Below, one piece after another: positions 1-10,015 of a DNA stretch of 64,000 bases. Origin of the DNA: Ovis canadensis (taxonomy: Eukaryota > Chordata > Mammalia > Artiodactyla > Bovidae). The notes under the pieces are model-generated. The model did not search any database and was not told the DNA's origin. It saw only the letters and a list, made by a program, of their open reading frames with translations. Each line of letters starts with the position of its first letter. Position 1 is the stretch's first letter. The position numbers and the translations under genes are program-made. The stretch is from the NCBI RefSeq assembly GCF_042477335.2, contig NC_091246.1:22937001-23001000 (forward strand). The letters run 5' to 3'.

Positions 1-439
1 CTTCAGCTTCTGTTAGTTTCATACCGTTTCTGTCCTTTATTATGCCCATCTTTGCATGAAATGTTCCTTTGGTATCTCTAATTTTCTTGAGGAGGTCTCT
101 AGTCTTCCCATTCTATTGTTTTCCTCTATTTCTTTGCAATGTTCACAGAGGAAGGCTTTCTTATCTCTCCTTGCTATTGTTTGAAACTCTGAATTCAGAT
201 GGGTATGTCTCCCCTTTTCTCCTCTGCCTTTTGCTTTTGTTCTTTTCTCAGCTATTTGTAAGACTTCCTCAGACAACCATTGTGCCTTTCTGCATTTCTT
301 TTCTTGGGGATGGTGTTGATCGCTGCTTCCTGTACAATGTTACAAACCTCTGTCCATAGTTCTTCAGACACTCTCTCAGCTCTAATCCTTTGAATCTATT
401 TGTCACTTCCCACTGTATAATCTCAAGGGATTTGATTTA
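1..439 (-). mobile_element. BovB LINE fragment, inverted 5' portion (part 1)
   Basis: This is the reverse complement of the endonuclease-to-linker part of BovB. It matches roughly 60890-61305 of the near full-length copy in this same window. The copy continues at 914-1125 after an insertion, and a sense-oriented BovB 3' end follows at 1203-1620. The three parts together look like one 5'-inverted insertion. Confidence 0.85.
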
Positions 440-653
440 AAGTGTAACTGTTAGTCTCTCAGTCATGTCAGACTCTTTGCGACTTCATGGACTGTAGCCT
501 GCCAGACTCCTCTCTCCATGGGGTTCTCCAGGCAAGAATACTGGAGTGAATTGCTATTTCCTACTCCAGGGGATCTTCCTGACCCAGAGATCGAACTCGC
601 ATCTCCCACATTGAAGGCAGATTCTTTACTGTCTGAGCCACCAGGTAAGCCCA
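440..653 (-). mobile_element. Bov-tA SINE
   Basis: Minus-oriented Bov-tA: the BovB-type tail is on the left and the tRNA-like head (B-box-like sequence, terminal CCAGG) on the right. It interrupts a BovB copy. The octamer TTGATTTA flanks the whole inserted block, at about 432-439 and 915-922. Confidence 0.85.
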
Positions 654-913
654 GGATTGCCTTTATTCAGACTTAATAATAACAGTTTACTCATTTCCCT
701 GCTTTCCAATCCTCTTGCATCCCACTTCTTGCTCTTTCCTTCCCCTTTCTTTTTTTCTCCTGGCTGAAGACTGTGCTTTCCCAGGAAGGGCTTTATTATC
801 AGCCCGTGTGCTCTCTGCTCAGGAGGCTCATGCTTCATTCAAGCCTGTTTCTGTCCCTCCATACTCCTGTAACTCCTTCTGTCTGTGGTCCAGTTTATGG
901 TCAGAGTTATGGA
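654..913. other. Unassigned 260-bp segment inserted in BovB
   Basis: Pyrimidine-rich sequence with no recognisable coding exon or repeat family. It lies between a Bov-tA SINE and the resumed BovB sequence, inside the same target-site-like TTGATTTA flanks, so it may have arrived together with the SINE. Confidence 0.4.
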
Positions 914-1125
914 ATTGATTTAGATCATACCCTTATGCCTAGTGGTTTTCCCTACTTTCTTCAATTTAAGTCTGAGTTTTACAATTAGGAATTCATAATC
1001 TGAGCCACAGTCAGCTCCTGGTCTTGTTTTTGCTGACTATATAGAGCTTCTCCATCTTCAGCTGCAAAGAATATAATCAACCTGATTTTGGTATAGACCA
1101 TCTGGTGACGTCCATATATAGGAGG
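914..1125 (-). mobile_element. BovB LINE fragment, inverted 5' portion (part 2)
   Basis: Continuation of the inverted BovB segment interrupted at 439. It matches the reverse complement of about 60690-60890 of the near full-length copy (endonuclease domain region). Confidence 0.8.
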
Positions 1126-1140
1126 AAGACCAATTACAGA

Positions 1141-1173
1141 GGTAACTGACATCAGGCTGGCTTGTCAGTTACC
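1141..1173. repeat. Perfect inverted repeat at a BovB strand-switch junction
   Basis: The arms GGTAACTGACA (1141-1151) and TGTCAGTTACC (1163-1173) are exact reverse complements separated by 11 nt. The structure lies between the inverted and the sense BovB segments. Confidence 0.8.
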
Positions 1174-1202
1174 AGGGAAACCAGCAGAGAAGCCCATCCC
1201 TC

Positions 1203-1620
1203 CTCATGTATGGATGTGAGAGTTGGACTGTGAAGAAAGCTGAGTGCCAAAGAATTGATGCTTTTGAACTGTGGTGTTGGAGAAGACTCTTGAGAGTCCC
1301 TTGGACTGCAAGGAGGTCAAACCAGTCCATTCTGAAGGAGACCATTCCTGGGTGCTCATTGGAAGGACTGGTGTGAGGCTGAAACTCCAATACTTTGGCC
1401 ACTTCATGTGAAGAGCTGACTCATTGGAAAAGACTCTGATGCTGGGAGGGATTGGGGGCAGGAGGAGAAGGGGACGACAGAGGATGAGATGGCAGGATGG
1501 CATCACCAACTCGATGCACATGAGTTTGAGTGAACTCCGGGAGTTGGTGATGGACAGGGAGGCCTGGCGTGCTGCGATTCATGGGGTCGCAAAGAGTCCG
1601 ACACGACTGAACTGAACTGA
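1203..1620 (+). mobile_element. BovB LINE 3' end
   Basis: Sense-strand BovB terminal region ending in the typical GACTGAACTGAACTGA. It is the 3' part of the probable 5'-inverted copy that begins at position 1. Confidence 0.9.
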
Positions 1621-2400
1621 TGCTCAGAAGACTGAATAAGGTGTCAGTTATTCCCAAATCAATGTACAGATTCAAAGTAACCAAAAACTAAGGAAGCAGT
1701 CTTACAGAAATTGATGAGCTCACTGGAAAAGTTTTATGGAAATTTTATGGAAATTGATGAGCTCACTGCAAAAATTTTTATGGAAAATAGATATATTTTC
1801 AAAGAAAGGAAATGTGGGAGGTCATGACTTAACTAAAATCTGTGGGAAACAAGACCCCATGTGACTGTCATCAGGACAGACATACAGATCAGTGGAGACT
1901 GACTCACAGGTTTGACACAGAACACCCATAACACATTTGGTCAGTTGATATTTTGACAAAAAGAAGGTGATAATGTAATTCGATGAAGAAAGTATGGTCT
2001 TTCCTGTAAGTTTTGGATGACCATTTGTAAGTAAAAATGAACCCTGATGCTGACCTTGCACACAAATGTAATTTAACTTGAAATGAGCCACTGGCCTGAC
2101 AACTTCCAAATAACCCGTGGAATGTATAAAAAGTCACACAAAGCTGAGTCAAGGTGTCAGGGTACTGGGTTCTCATTTGAGCGCCCCTTCAGGTCACTGA
2201 GGCCGCAGGACTGAGGTTTCCCTGCCCACTGGCTGGCAGCAGAGACCATCCCCATTCCAGGCCCACCAACAACCTGGCAGCCAGCACAGGAGGCCCCCAT
2301 GCCCTCACCTGCTGTGTCTCTGACTTCCTCTTCTGTGACCCGCCAGAGAAAATGCTCTGCCTTTACAGCACCCACGGAACTAGAGTGGGCCCACCCAGAT
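1621..2400. other. No gene seen; possible degraded LTR
   Basis: No coding exon was recognised. A TATA-like TATAAAAA lies near 2126 and is followed by C-rich sequence, which could be the promoter part of an old LTR. I could not define its ends, so this stays a weak suggestion. Confidence 0.3.
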
Positions 2401-2435
2401 CATCTCTCTTTAACCAGGTAACAGAAATGTCTCAT

Positions 2436-3357
2436 CATACAGATGGCTAACAAACACAAGAAAAGATGCTCAACATCACTCATTATCAGAGAAATGCAAA
2501 TCAAAACCACAATGAGGTACCATTTCACGCCAGTCAGAATGGCTGCGATCCAAAAGTCTACAAGCAATAAATGCTGGAGAGGGTGTGGAGAAAAGAAAAT
2601 CCTCTTACACTGTTGGTGGGAATGCAAACTAGTACATCCAGTATGGAGAACAGTGTGGAGATTCCTTAAAAAACTGGAAACAGAACTGCCTTATGACCCA
2701 GCAATCCCACTGCTGGGCATACACACCGAGGAAACCAGAATTGAAAGAGACAGGTGTACCCCAATGTTCACTGCAGCACTGTTTATAATAGCCAGGACAT
2801 GGAAGCAACCTAGATGCCCATCAGCAGATGAATGGATAAGAAAGCTGTGGTACATATGCACAATGGAGTATTATGCAGCCATTAAAAAGAATACATTTGA
2901 ATCAGTTTTAATGAGGTGGATGAAACTGGAGCCTATTTTACAGAGTGAAGTAAGCCAGAAAGAAAAATACCAATACAGTATACTAACGCATATATATGGA
3001 ATTTAGAAAGATGGTAATGATGACCCTATATGCAAGACAGCAAAAGAGACACAGATGTATAGAACAGTCTTTTGGACTCTGTGGGAGAGGGAGAGGGTGG
3101 CATGATTTGGGAGAATGGCATTGAAACATGTGTAACATCATATGTGAAATGAATCGCCAGTCCAGGTTTGATGCATGATACTGGATGCTCAGGGCTGGTG
3201 CACTGGGACGACTCAGAAGGATGGCATGGGGAGGGAGGAGGGTTCAGGATGGGGAACACGTGTATACCTGTGGTGGATTCATGGATGTATGGCAAAACCA
3301 ATACAATACTGCAAAGTAATTAACCTCCAATTAAAATAAATAAATTTATATAAAAAA
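2436..3357 (+). mobile_element. 5'-truncated L1 insertion (ORF2 C-terminus plus 3' UTR)
   Basis: An open stretch of 187 codons (2443-3006) encodes the C-terminal end of L1 ORF2 protein. It is followed by the 3' UTR and an A-rich tail at about 3335-3357. The 13-bp target-site duplication AGAAATGTCTCAT is exact on both sides, at 2423-2435 and 3358-3370. The intact duplication and open frame suggest a fairly recent insertion. The 5' two-thirds of the element is missing, as is usual for L1, so the copy is dead. Confidence 0.92.
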
Positions 3358-3467
3358 AGAAATGTCTCATGATGCATGTAGCTTTGACCATTTCTCCTTG
3401 AAATCCTACACATTATTTTTCAATATATATTTTAGACCATATTCTAAAATACATTCAAAATTAGCCC

Positions 3468-3591
3468 TGGGATTTTCCTGGTGGTCTAGTAGTTAAGATT
3501 CTGTACTCCTAATGCAGGGGGCACAGGTTTGATCCCTGGTCGGGGAACTAAGATCCCAAAAGCTACACCAAAAAAATGAGGCCAAAAAAAA
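3468..3591 (+). mobile_element. CHR-type tRNA-derived SINE
   Basis: It starts with the TTTTCCTGGTGGTCTAGT type of head, followed by a B-box-like GGTTTGATCCC and GGGGAACTAAGATCCC, which is the usual CHR pattern of cetartiodactyls. A-rich tail at about 3570-3590. Confidence 0.8.
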
Positions 3592-4220
3592 TAGTCTTGC
3601 TGTATCTTCCCAGGAGGCTTACCTAATTACTATTCTGATATAAGACCCCTGAGATCCAGGAAAGACTTTCACCTCCAGTCTTCTCGTCTAACATTATTAG
3701 CTGTATCAGCTTGCTTCTGGTAACATCTCTAATACCTATCATTTTCCCATCATTTTAATTCCAACCCTTCCTTAAGTGTTCTGTCTTATAGGAGTTTTAT
3801 ATTAGTTTCCTTTGGCTGCAGTAATAAGACAGGGTGGCTTATAAAAACAAAAAATGTATTCTCTCACAGTTCTGGAGGGCAGAGCCCCCAAATCAAGATG
3901 CCAGCAGGGCTCTGCTTCCTCTGAAGGAAGACCAGAGCCAGTCACTCCTCCCTACTCCCTCAAGCCATTTCCAGAGCTGACTCCTAGAAGCCCGCCCTGC
4001 TCTCCCAGGGAAGTTTGATAATGAAACCAATGAATCTTTTCACATCCCCTCAGAGCATGTGTGGCATCATGAGTTTTGATAATGAGAACTAAAAATGCTG
4101 CCTGCCATATCTGTAAACAAAGGATGTTGCCAGCACATTACCGCCACTCCCAATGGTGAGCTCTGAGGGGACTCGGGATGTGAAAACACAGGATAGTGGC
4201 CTCAGACAGTGAAGGTTCAT
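3592..4220. other. No gene seen; old interspersed repeat
   Basis: The part from about 3800 to 4190 resembles an old mammalian interspersed repeat (CTGCAGTAATAAGAC followed by TCACAGTTCTGGAGG). The family was not determined. No exon was recognised. Confidence 0.4.
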
Positions 4221-4221
4221 A

Positions 4222-4419
4222 AAATGAAAGTGTAAGTTGCTCAGTCGTGCCTAACTCTTTGCGACCTCGTGGACTATACCGTCCATGGAATTCTCCAGGC
4301 TAGAACACTGGAGTGGGTAGCCTTTCCCTTTTCCAGGGGATCTTCCCAACCCAGGGATTGAACCCAGGTCTCCCACATTGCAGGCAGATTCTTTACCAGC
4401 TGAGCCACAAGGGAAGCCC
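4222..4419 (-). mobile_element. Bov-tA SINE
   Basis: Minus-oriented Bov-tA. The right end reads GCTGAGCCACAAGGGAAGCC, the reverse complement of the tRNA-like head. Confidence 0.88.
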
Positions 4420-4439
4420 ACATCAAAGGAAGGTACATA

Positions 4440-4710
4440 TCAAAGGAACAATTCAGTAAGCCCAGACTCTTGCATTTCCCCATACACAGAAGAGTGTTAA
4501 ATTCCTTGAGATATCATATCTGGTTTTCTTTAATTAACAGTAATCTTTTGATGTTCCAACCACCTGGTCATTTGTTGCCAAAAAAATCCTATATATCCTG
4601 GGTCCCCACCCTTGTCTCTTCAGAACAGTTTTCTTAAGATCATCTGAAAGTCTGCTGAATAAAACAAAACTCTCAGCTTCTAGGTTGTGCTTTTTTTTTT
4701 CCAGTTGACA
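4440..4710 (+). mobile_element. Probable LTR fragment
   Basis: A TATA-like CCTATATATCC (about 4589) is followed about 65 bp later by a poly(A) signal AATAAA (about 4659) and a T-rich stretch, the spacing expected of an LTR. There is no associated open internal region. The family was not determined. Confidence 0.4.
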
Positions 4711-4871
4711 ATAACCAAGCCAAACTTTGGGTCGGGTTGATCCTGCCCCTAGAGGGAAACCACAAGACACATTGATCTTCCTCTTATGATTTAGAAGCTA
4801 TTTGCCGTATACTATTTTGGGAGTTAGGTGAGAGATAACTGTTTGCAAACTGCCTTATAAAGTATATGACT

Positions 4872-5514
4872 AATTCCCATCACTTCATGGGAAATAGATG
4901 GGGAAACAGTGGAAACAGTGTGAGACTTTATTTTTGGGGGTTTCAAAATCACTGCAGATGGTGATTGCAGCCATGAAATTAAGAGACACTGACTCCTTGG
5001 AAGGAAAGTTATGACCAACCTAGATAGCATATTAAAAAGCAGAGACATTACTTTGCCGACTAAGGTCCGTCTAGTCAAGGCTATGGTTTTTCCAGTGGTC
5101 ATGTACAGATGTGAGAGTTGGACTGTGAAGAAAGCTGAGCGCCAAAGAATTGATGCTTTTGAACTGGTGCTGGGGAAGATTCTTGAGAGTCCCATGGACT
5201 GCAAGGAGATCCAACCAGTCCATTCTGAAGGAGATCAGCCCTGGGTATTCTTTGGAAGGAATGATGCTAAAGCTGAAACTCCAGTACTTTGGCCACCTCA
5301 TGGGAAGAGTTGACTCATTGGAAAAGACTCTGATGCTGGGAGGGATTGGGGGCAGGAGGAAAAGGGGATGACAGAGGCTGGATGGCATCACTGACTCAAT
5401 GGACTTGAGTTTGAGTGAACTCCGGGAGTTGGTGATGGGCAGGGAGGCGTGGTATGCTGCATTTCATGTGGTCGCAAAGAGTCGGACACGACTGAGCGAC
5501 TGAACTGAACTGAA
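4872..5514 (+). mobile_element. BovB LINE 3' fragment
   Basis: Sense BovB from the 'TTCATGGGAAATAGATGGGG' region to the terminal TGAACTGAACTGAA. Reading frames are broken by indels. 5'-truncated. Confidence 0.9.
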
Positions 5515-5984
5515 TCTCGGACAGTTCAAGGAGCTTAGTAGACCTAGTTCCTCATAACCTTCTCCTAACCTAAATGGTGAAGTCATTCATTTTATTTCTA
5601 CATATAAAATCCACAAGGCATTGTTGCTGCTGCTTTATACAGGATATTCGTTTAGATTTCCTAAGACTTACCATCGTTCTTGCTCAACAATCTTTCCTGC
5701 TTCTTCTGAAAATTCACCTGTGATCATTCTCCCACTGCCTGAAGCAGTCTCATTACTATTACACTTAAGGTAGTTCCCCTCACTGCTGTTAAATAGATCT
5801 GTCTTAGTCTTCAATTATCTCAGTTCACTCTGATGGGTCTATGTGCAAATTTATTTTTATTTACCTTACTCGGGGTTTGCAGGACCTTCTTGACCTTCAT
5901 GGATTAATGTCCTCAGTCTATTTTGGAAAAATATCTACCATCTTGTCACACATTTCTTATGCTCCCACCCCACCCCCCCACCTT
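5515..5984. other. No gene or clear repeat seen
   Basis: AT-rich sequence with no open exon, no splice-flanked coding segment and no repeat family that I recognise. Confidence 0.4.
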
Positions 5985-6548
5985 GATAGGGAAAGAGTAA
6001 AGAGACAAAGTAGGTCATAAAATAGTTAATTCCCACTAGGGGATTGTAAGTTTTAAAAATTGGGGAGACCCCTGCGAGTTAGTGATCACTCAAGAAAGCA
6101 AATTTGGTTAACCTCGAAAGCAAGCTGGCTTGCTTAGCGACAGAAGCATGAGTCGTGCCCCCAAACTGCAAACCAGTGGTGGCATGAGTCCACATCCTGC
6201 CCAGGGAGCTCAGTCAGCTGATGATCCCCAGGACATGCTCTCCGCATACATGAAAACAGTAACCTGTGGACCTGGTCAGACCATGTAGGGACAAGAAAAC
6301 TCCCCTGCTCAACCTGGAGGAGGAACTGACGATGGAAGGGTGACATCTATTCAACAAAGACAAAGAAGATCTCCTCCTCCTCACTTTTCCTTTGATTATA
6401 AAACTGTAGCCCACTGAGTTCTCAGGACACAGTGCTCTCTCGCCCATTTGCTTGTAAGCCTCACAAGCACCATATTCTAATAAATCACTTATCTATCACT
6501 TCACCCTTCGCTGGATTCTTTCTGCGTGGAGACATAAAAGATCAGGGC
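5985..6548 (+). mobile_element. Probable solo LTR of an endogenous retrovirus
   Basis: The region has a TATA-like GATTATAAAACTG near 6394 and a poly(A) signal AATAAATCAC near 6479, about 85 bp apart, with a GC-balanced U3-like stretch upstream. No internal retroviral genes are present next to it. Family and exact ends are uncertain. Confidence 0.5.
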
Positions 6549-7004
6549 TCTTTGGAGCCCCATGAAATGACACCCTGACTCACCTACTCCTAAGATATCA
6601 AATAAACAAATACTAAAGTTTTTCATGGGGCCTTTAATGGCCTTGCTACTCCAAGTGTGGTCTGTGACCTGACGGCATCAATATTCTCAAGAAGCTCCTA
6701 AAAAACTCAGAATCTCAGGTATTCCCAGGGACCCACTGAATCAGAATCTTCATTTAAACAAGGTCCACAGGTAAATAACATCCCATTCAAGTCTGAGAAG
6801 CACTGGGCTCTGTCTCTCAGCCTCTCTTCCACATTCACCACTCCTGATATCCCCACTGCATTCTACAGAACTACTTTTATCTTCCAGTTCACTAATTCTT
6901 CTACAATCTTAGCTTAATTGATGTATGTAACACACACAAAAAATTGCACAAAGCATAAACATTAGAGCTCTGTAAATCATTACAAAGTAAATACTCATAT
7001 CACC
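6549..7004. other. No gene seen
   Basis: Probably degraded interspersed repeat, including an L1-like part from about 6900. No coding exon recognised. Confidence 0.35.
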
Positions 7005-7424
7005 ACCCATGGCTTCCATGTCTTGGTTATTGTAAACAGTGCGGCAGTGAACATCAGGATACATGTATTCTTTTGGATAATGGTTTTCTCCAGGTGTATG
7101 CCCAAGAGTGGAACTGCTCGATCATATTTTAAGTTGTATTTAAGGACTCTCCATACTGTTCTCCATAGTGGCTGTGCCAATTTACATTCCCACCAATACT
7201 GTAGGAGGGTTCCTTTTCCTCTACACCCTCTCCAGCATTTATTGTTTGTAGATTTTTTGATGACTATTTTGACTGGTTTGAGATGATCTCTCACTGTACT
7301 TTTGATTTATATTTCTCTGATAATTACTGACACTGAGTACCTTATCATGTGCTTTTTGGCCTTTAGAATGTCTTCTTTGGAGAAATGTCTATTTAGGTCT
7401 TCTGCTCATTTTTTGATTGTTTTA

Positions 7425-7450
7425 TATATATATTGTTTATATATATATGA
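7425..7450. repeat. (TA)n simple repeat
   Basis: Short AT dinucleotide run within the L1 fragment. Confidence 0.8.
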
Positions 7451-8110
7451 GAGAGACAGACAGAGAGCAAGCTCCATGAGCTGTCTGCATATTTGGGGGA
7501 TTATTCTCCCATTCTGTGGGCTGTCTGTTCATTTTGTTGATAATTTCCTTTGTTGTGCAGAAGCTTTTAAGTTTAATTAGTCCCATTTGTTTATTGTTGT
7601 TTTTATTTTCATTACTCTAGAAGGTGAATCCAAAAGGATCTTGCTGAGATGTATGTCAGAGTGTGCTGCCTATGTTTTCCTCTTAAGAATTTAACAGGGT
7701 CTGGCCTTACATTTAGGTCTTTGATCCATTTTCAGTTTATTTTTGTGTATGGTATTAGGGAGTGTTCTAATTTCATTATTTTACATGTAGCTGTCTAGTT
7801 TTCCCAACACCACTTATTGAAGAGACAGTCTTTTTTCCACTGTATATTCTTGCCTCCTTTGTCATAGATGAACTGACCACTGGCGCATGGGTTTATCGCT
7901 GGGCTTTCTATTTTCCATTAATCTATATTCCTGTTTCTGTGCAAGTCCCATACTATTTTGATTACTGCTGCTTTGCAGTATAGTCTGAAGTCAGGGAATC
8001 TGATTCCTCCAGCTCCCTTTTTCTTTTTCAAGATTACTTTGACTATTCCAAGGTCTTCTGTGTTTCTATATAAATTAAAAATTTTTTGCTCTGGTTTTGT
8101 GAAAAAGTAG

Positions 8111-8184
8111 TAGTTTGATAAGGATTGCACCAAATCTGTAGATTGCCTTGGGTAGGTCATATTATTTTATCTCTACTTATCTCT
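8111..8184. repeat. Direct duplication flanking a SINE, copy A
   Basis: This 74-bp L1 segment recurs at 8397-8469 with about 89% identity. The two copies lie on either side of a Bov-tA SINE. Confidence 0.85.
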
Positions 8185-8379
8185 GAAAGTAAAAGTCGCT
8201 CAGTCATGTCCCACTCTTTGCGGTCCCATGCACTATCCAGTCCATGGAATTCTCTAGGCCAGAATGCTGGAGTGGGTAGCCTTTCCCTTCTCCAGGGGAT
8301 CTTCCCAACCCAGGGATTGAACCCAGGTCTCCCACACTGCAGGTGGATTCTTTACCAGCTGAGCCACAAAGGAAGCCCA
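8185..8379 (-). mobile_element. Bov-tA SINE
   Basis: Minus-oriented Bov-tA, lying between the two copies of a 74-bp direct duplication of L1 sequence. Confidence 0.88.
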
Positions 8380-8396
8380 AGAATATACACCATTGG

Positions 8397-8469
8397 TAGT
8401 TTGGTAAGGACTGCACTGAATCTGTAGATTGCCTTGGTAGGTCATGTTATCTTATCACTACTTATCTCT
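8397..8469. repeat. Direct duplication flanking a SINE, copy B
   Basis: Second copy of the L1 segment at 8111-8184, with about eight differences including one single-base gap. Confidence 0.85.
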
Positions 8470-8471
8470 AA

Positions 8472-8680
8472 GTGAAGTGAAGTTGCTCAGTGTCCGACTC
8501 TTTGTGACCCCATGGACTTTAGCCTACCAGGCTCCTCTGTCCATGGGATTTTCTAGGCAATAGTACTGGAGTGGATTGCCATTTCCTTCTCTAGCAGATC
8601 TTCCCGACTCAGGGATCAAACTCAGGTCTTCCACATTGTAGACAGATGCTTTACAGTCTGAGCCACCAGGGAAGTCCTAT
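8472..8680 (-). mobile_element. Bov-tA SINE with target-site duplication
   Basis: Minus-oriented Bov-tA flanked by TTATCTCTAA at 8462-8471 and 8681-8690. Confidence 0.9.
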
Positions 8681-8690
8681 TTATCTCTAA

Positions 8691-9826
8691 GGGAGTGCTA
8701 AACACTGTACTTGAAAAGAGAGGCATGGGGAGTCTTATCTTTCTCTAGAAAGGATTTTCATTTACTACCACCAGGTAACTGGGCAGCTGCAGCCATTGCA
8801 GGGACTGTTTATTTTCAGACCCTCCCCCACAACTCTCACATTCCAACATTCGATAACACATCCAATGTAAGAGGATTCACAGGGCTCCAACCCTTCATGG
8901 CCCTGCACTCCAACCTTTATCTACTTGGCTATCTCCCTGCTTAGCTCCTTGGCCTTGGAGTAAACATCTCCAGAACAAAAGCAGCCCCAATGTTAGGCTC
9001 AGCACTTTGCTTTCTGCCATCTTCTGAATCTTGGCCTAGAAACTGTTTGCTATTTTTAGCTCTCTGATTTGATATATATTCTAACTTTCCTAACTGTCCT
9101 TCACCGACAATGAAGTGTGAATCATGTGGTCTCTCATTCCCCGGAGAAAACTACAGTGGCTTCCTCTTCCTCTCTACAATATATTCTCAAATTGCTCTGG
9201 AGGTATTAATTACACTTATTCCAAAGTCTCCTTTAAACAACTACAGAGTTATTTATATGAAATATGTTTCATCAGGTCTTACTGTTTTTGTTCATGAGCT
9301 TAGTTCCTTTACAGAATTAGTCTTGTTTACATAAGAAACTGTTCCTGGGGGTGTCCTCATCTTGGTATTTGGGAGGCCAGCTTGTCCACACTCTCCAAGA
9401 CCTCCTTCCCTCCAGGAGGAGGATACTGCTGCCAGGTGAGAGCCACATCCTCGACCTGCCAACTTATACCCACTTTCACCCTTTCTCTCTGGTCAAATGC
9501 TCCCTCGCAATACTCAAGAATCACCTCCAAACCAAATGTCCTGGCAACAGAAGGCCTTCATCATCTCAGGCAAATGCTTGCATTCTGTTGAACATGCCTC
9601 AGTTTTCCTTTGTTTTGGGCCCTTGCTGAGACTTGAAAGGGGGAAAGAAGGGTGAGAATGCAGTAGTGAGAAGTAACCAGAAGGGAAAGAAAGACTATGA
9701 GCAGGACCAGGAGACAGGAAAGCAGGGGCATGTGGACAAGAAAGCACCGGCAGCCCAGGGGGCTGGACCTCACTGGGAGAGGGTGAGAGGCTGCAGAGAC
9801 AGGTCCAGGGAGCAGGCTGCGGCATG
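8691..9826. other. Mostly unique sequence; no exon recognised
   Basis: This is the place where the next exon of the minus-strand F-box/WD gene might be expected. I saw no splice-flanked minus-strand segment with WD-repeat character, although the stretch is largely free of known repeats. Confidence 0.4.
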
Positions 9827-10015
9827 TTAGAACTGAAGGGGCATGTGGAGTCTGCCCTCCACACGGCAGGCAAGGAGGCGCAGGGGGGACTCAGCAGAAT
9901 AACTTGGTCTGCCACACGGAGGGCCTGGCTTGAGGTGCCACCTGACACGGTGGTCTGGTGCCAGGCCCACAGATGCTGGAAAACAGGAGAGGCTCCTAGG
10001 AGCCAGGTTACTCAC

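Larger units (their letters stand above)
7005..8184 (-). mobile_element. L1 ORF2 fragment
   Basis: Minus-strand L1. The segment 6995-7294 (minus) encodes a piece like the C-terminal part of L1 ORF2, and 7918-8160 (minus) encodes a further ORF2-like piece. Frames are broken. The copy is interrupted on its right by two Bov-tA SINEs, and L1 sequence reappears at 8380-8470. Confidence 0.85.

Noticed and set aside
1810-2400. Possible second solo LTR
   Set aside because: A TATA-like site is present near 2126, but no convincing poly(A) signal, ends or target duplication could be fixed, so it is noted only as a weak possibility.
2443-3006. 187-codon open frame considered as a host gene
   Set aside because: It is the C-terminus of L1 ORF2 inside an insertion with a perfect 13-bp target duplication.
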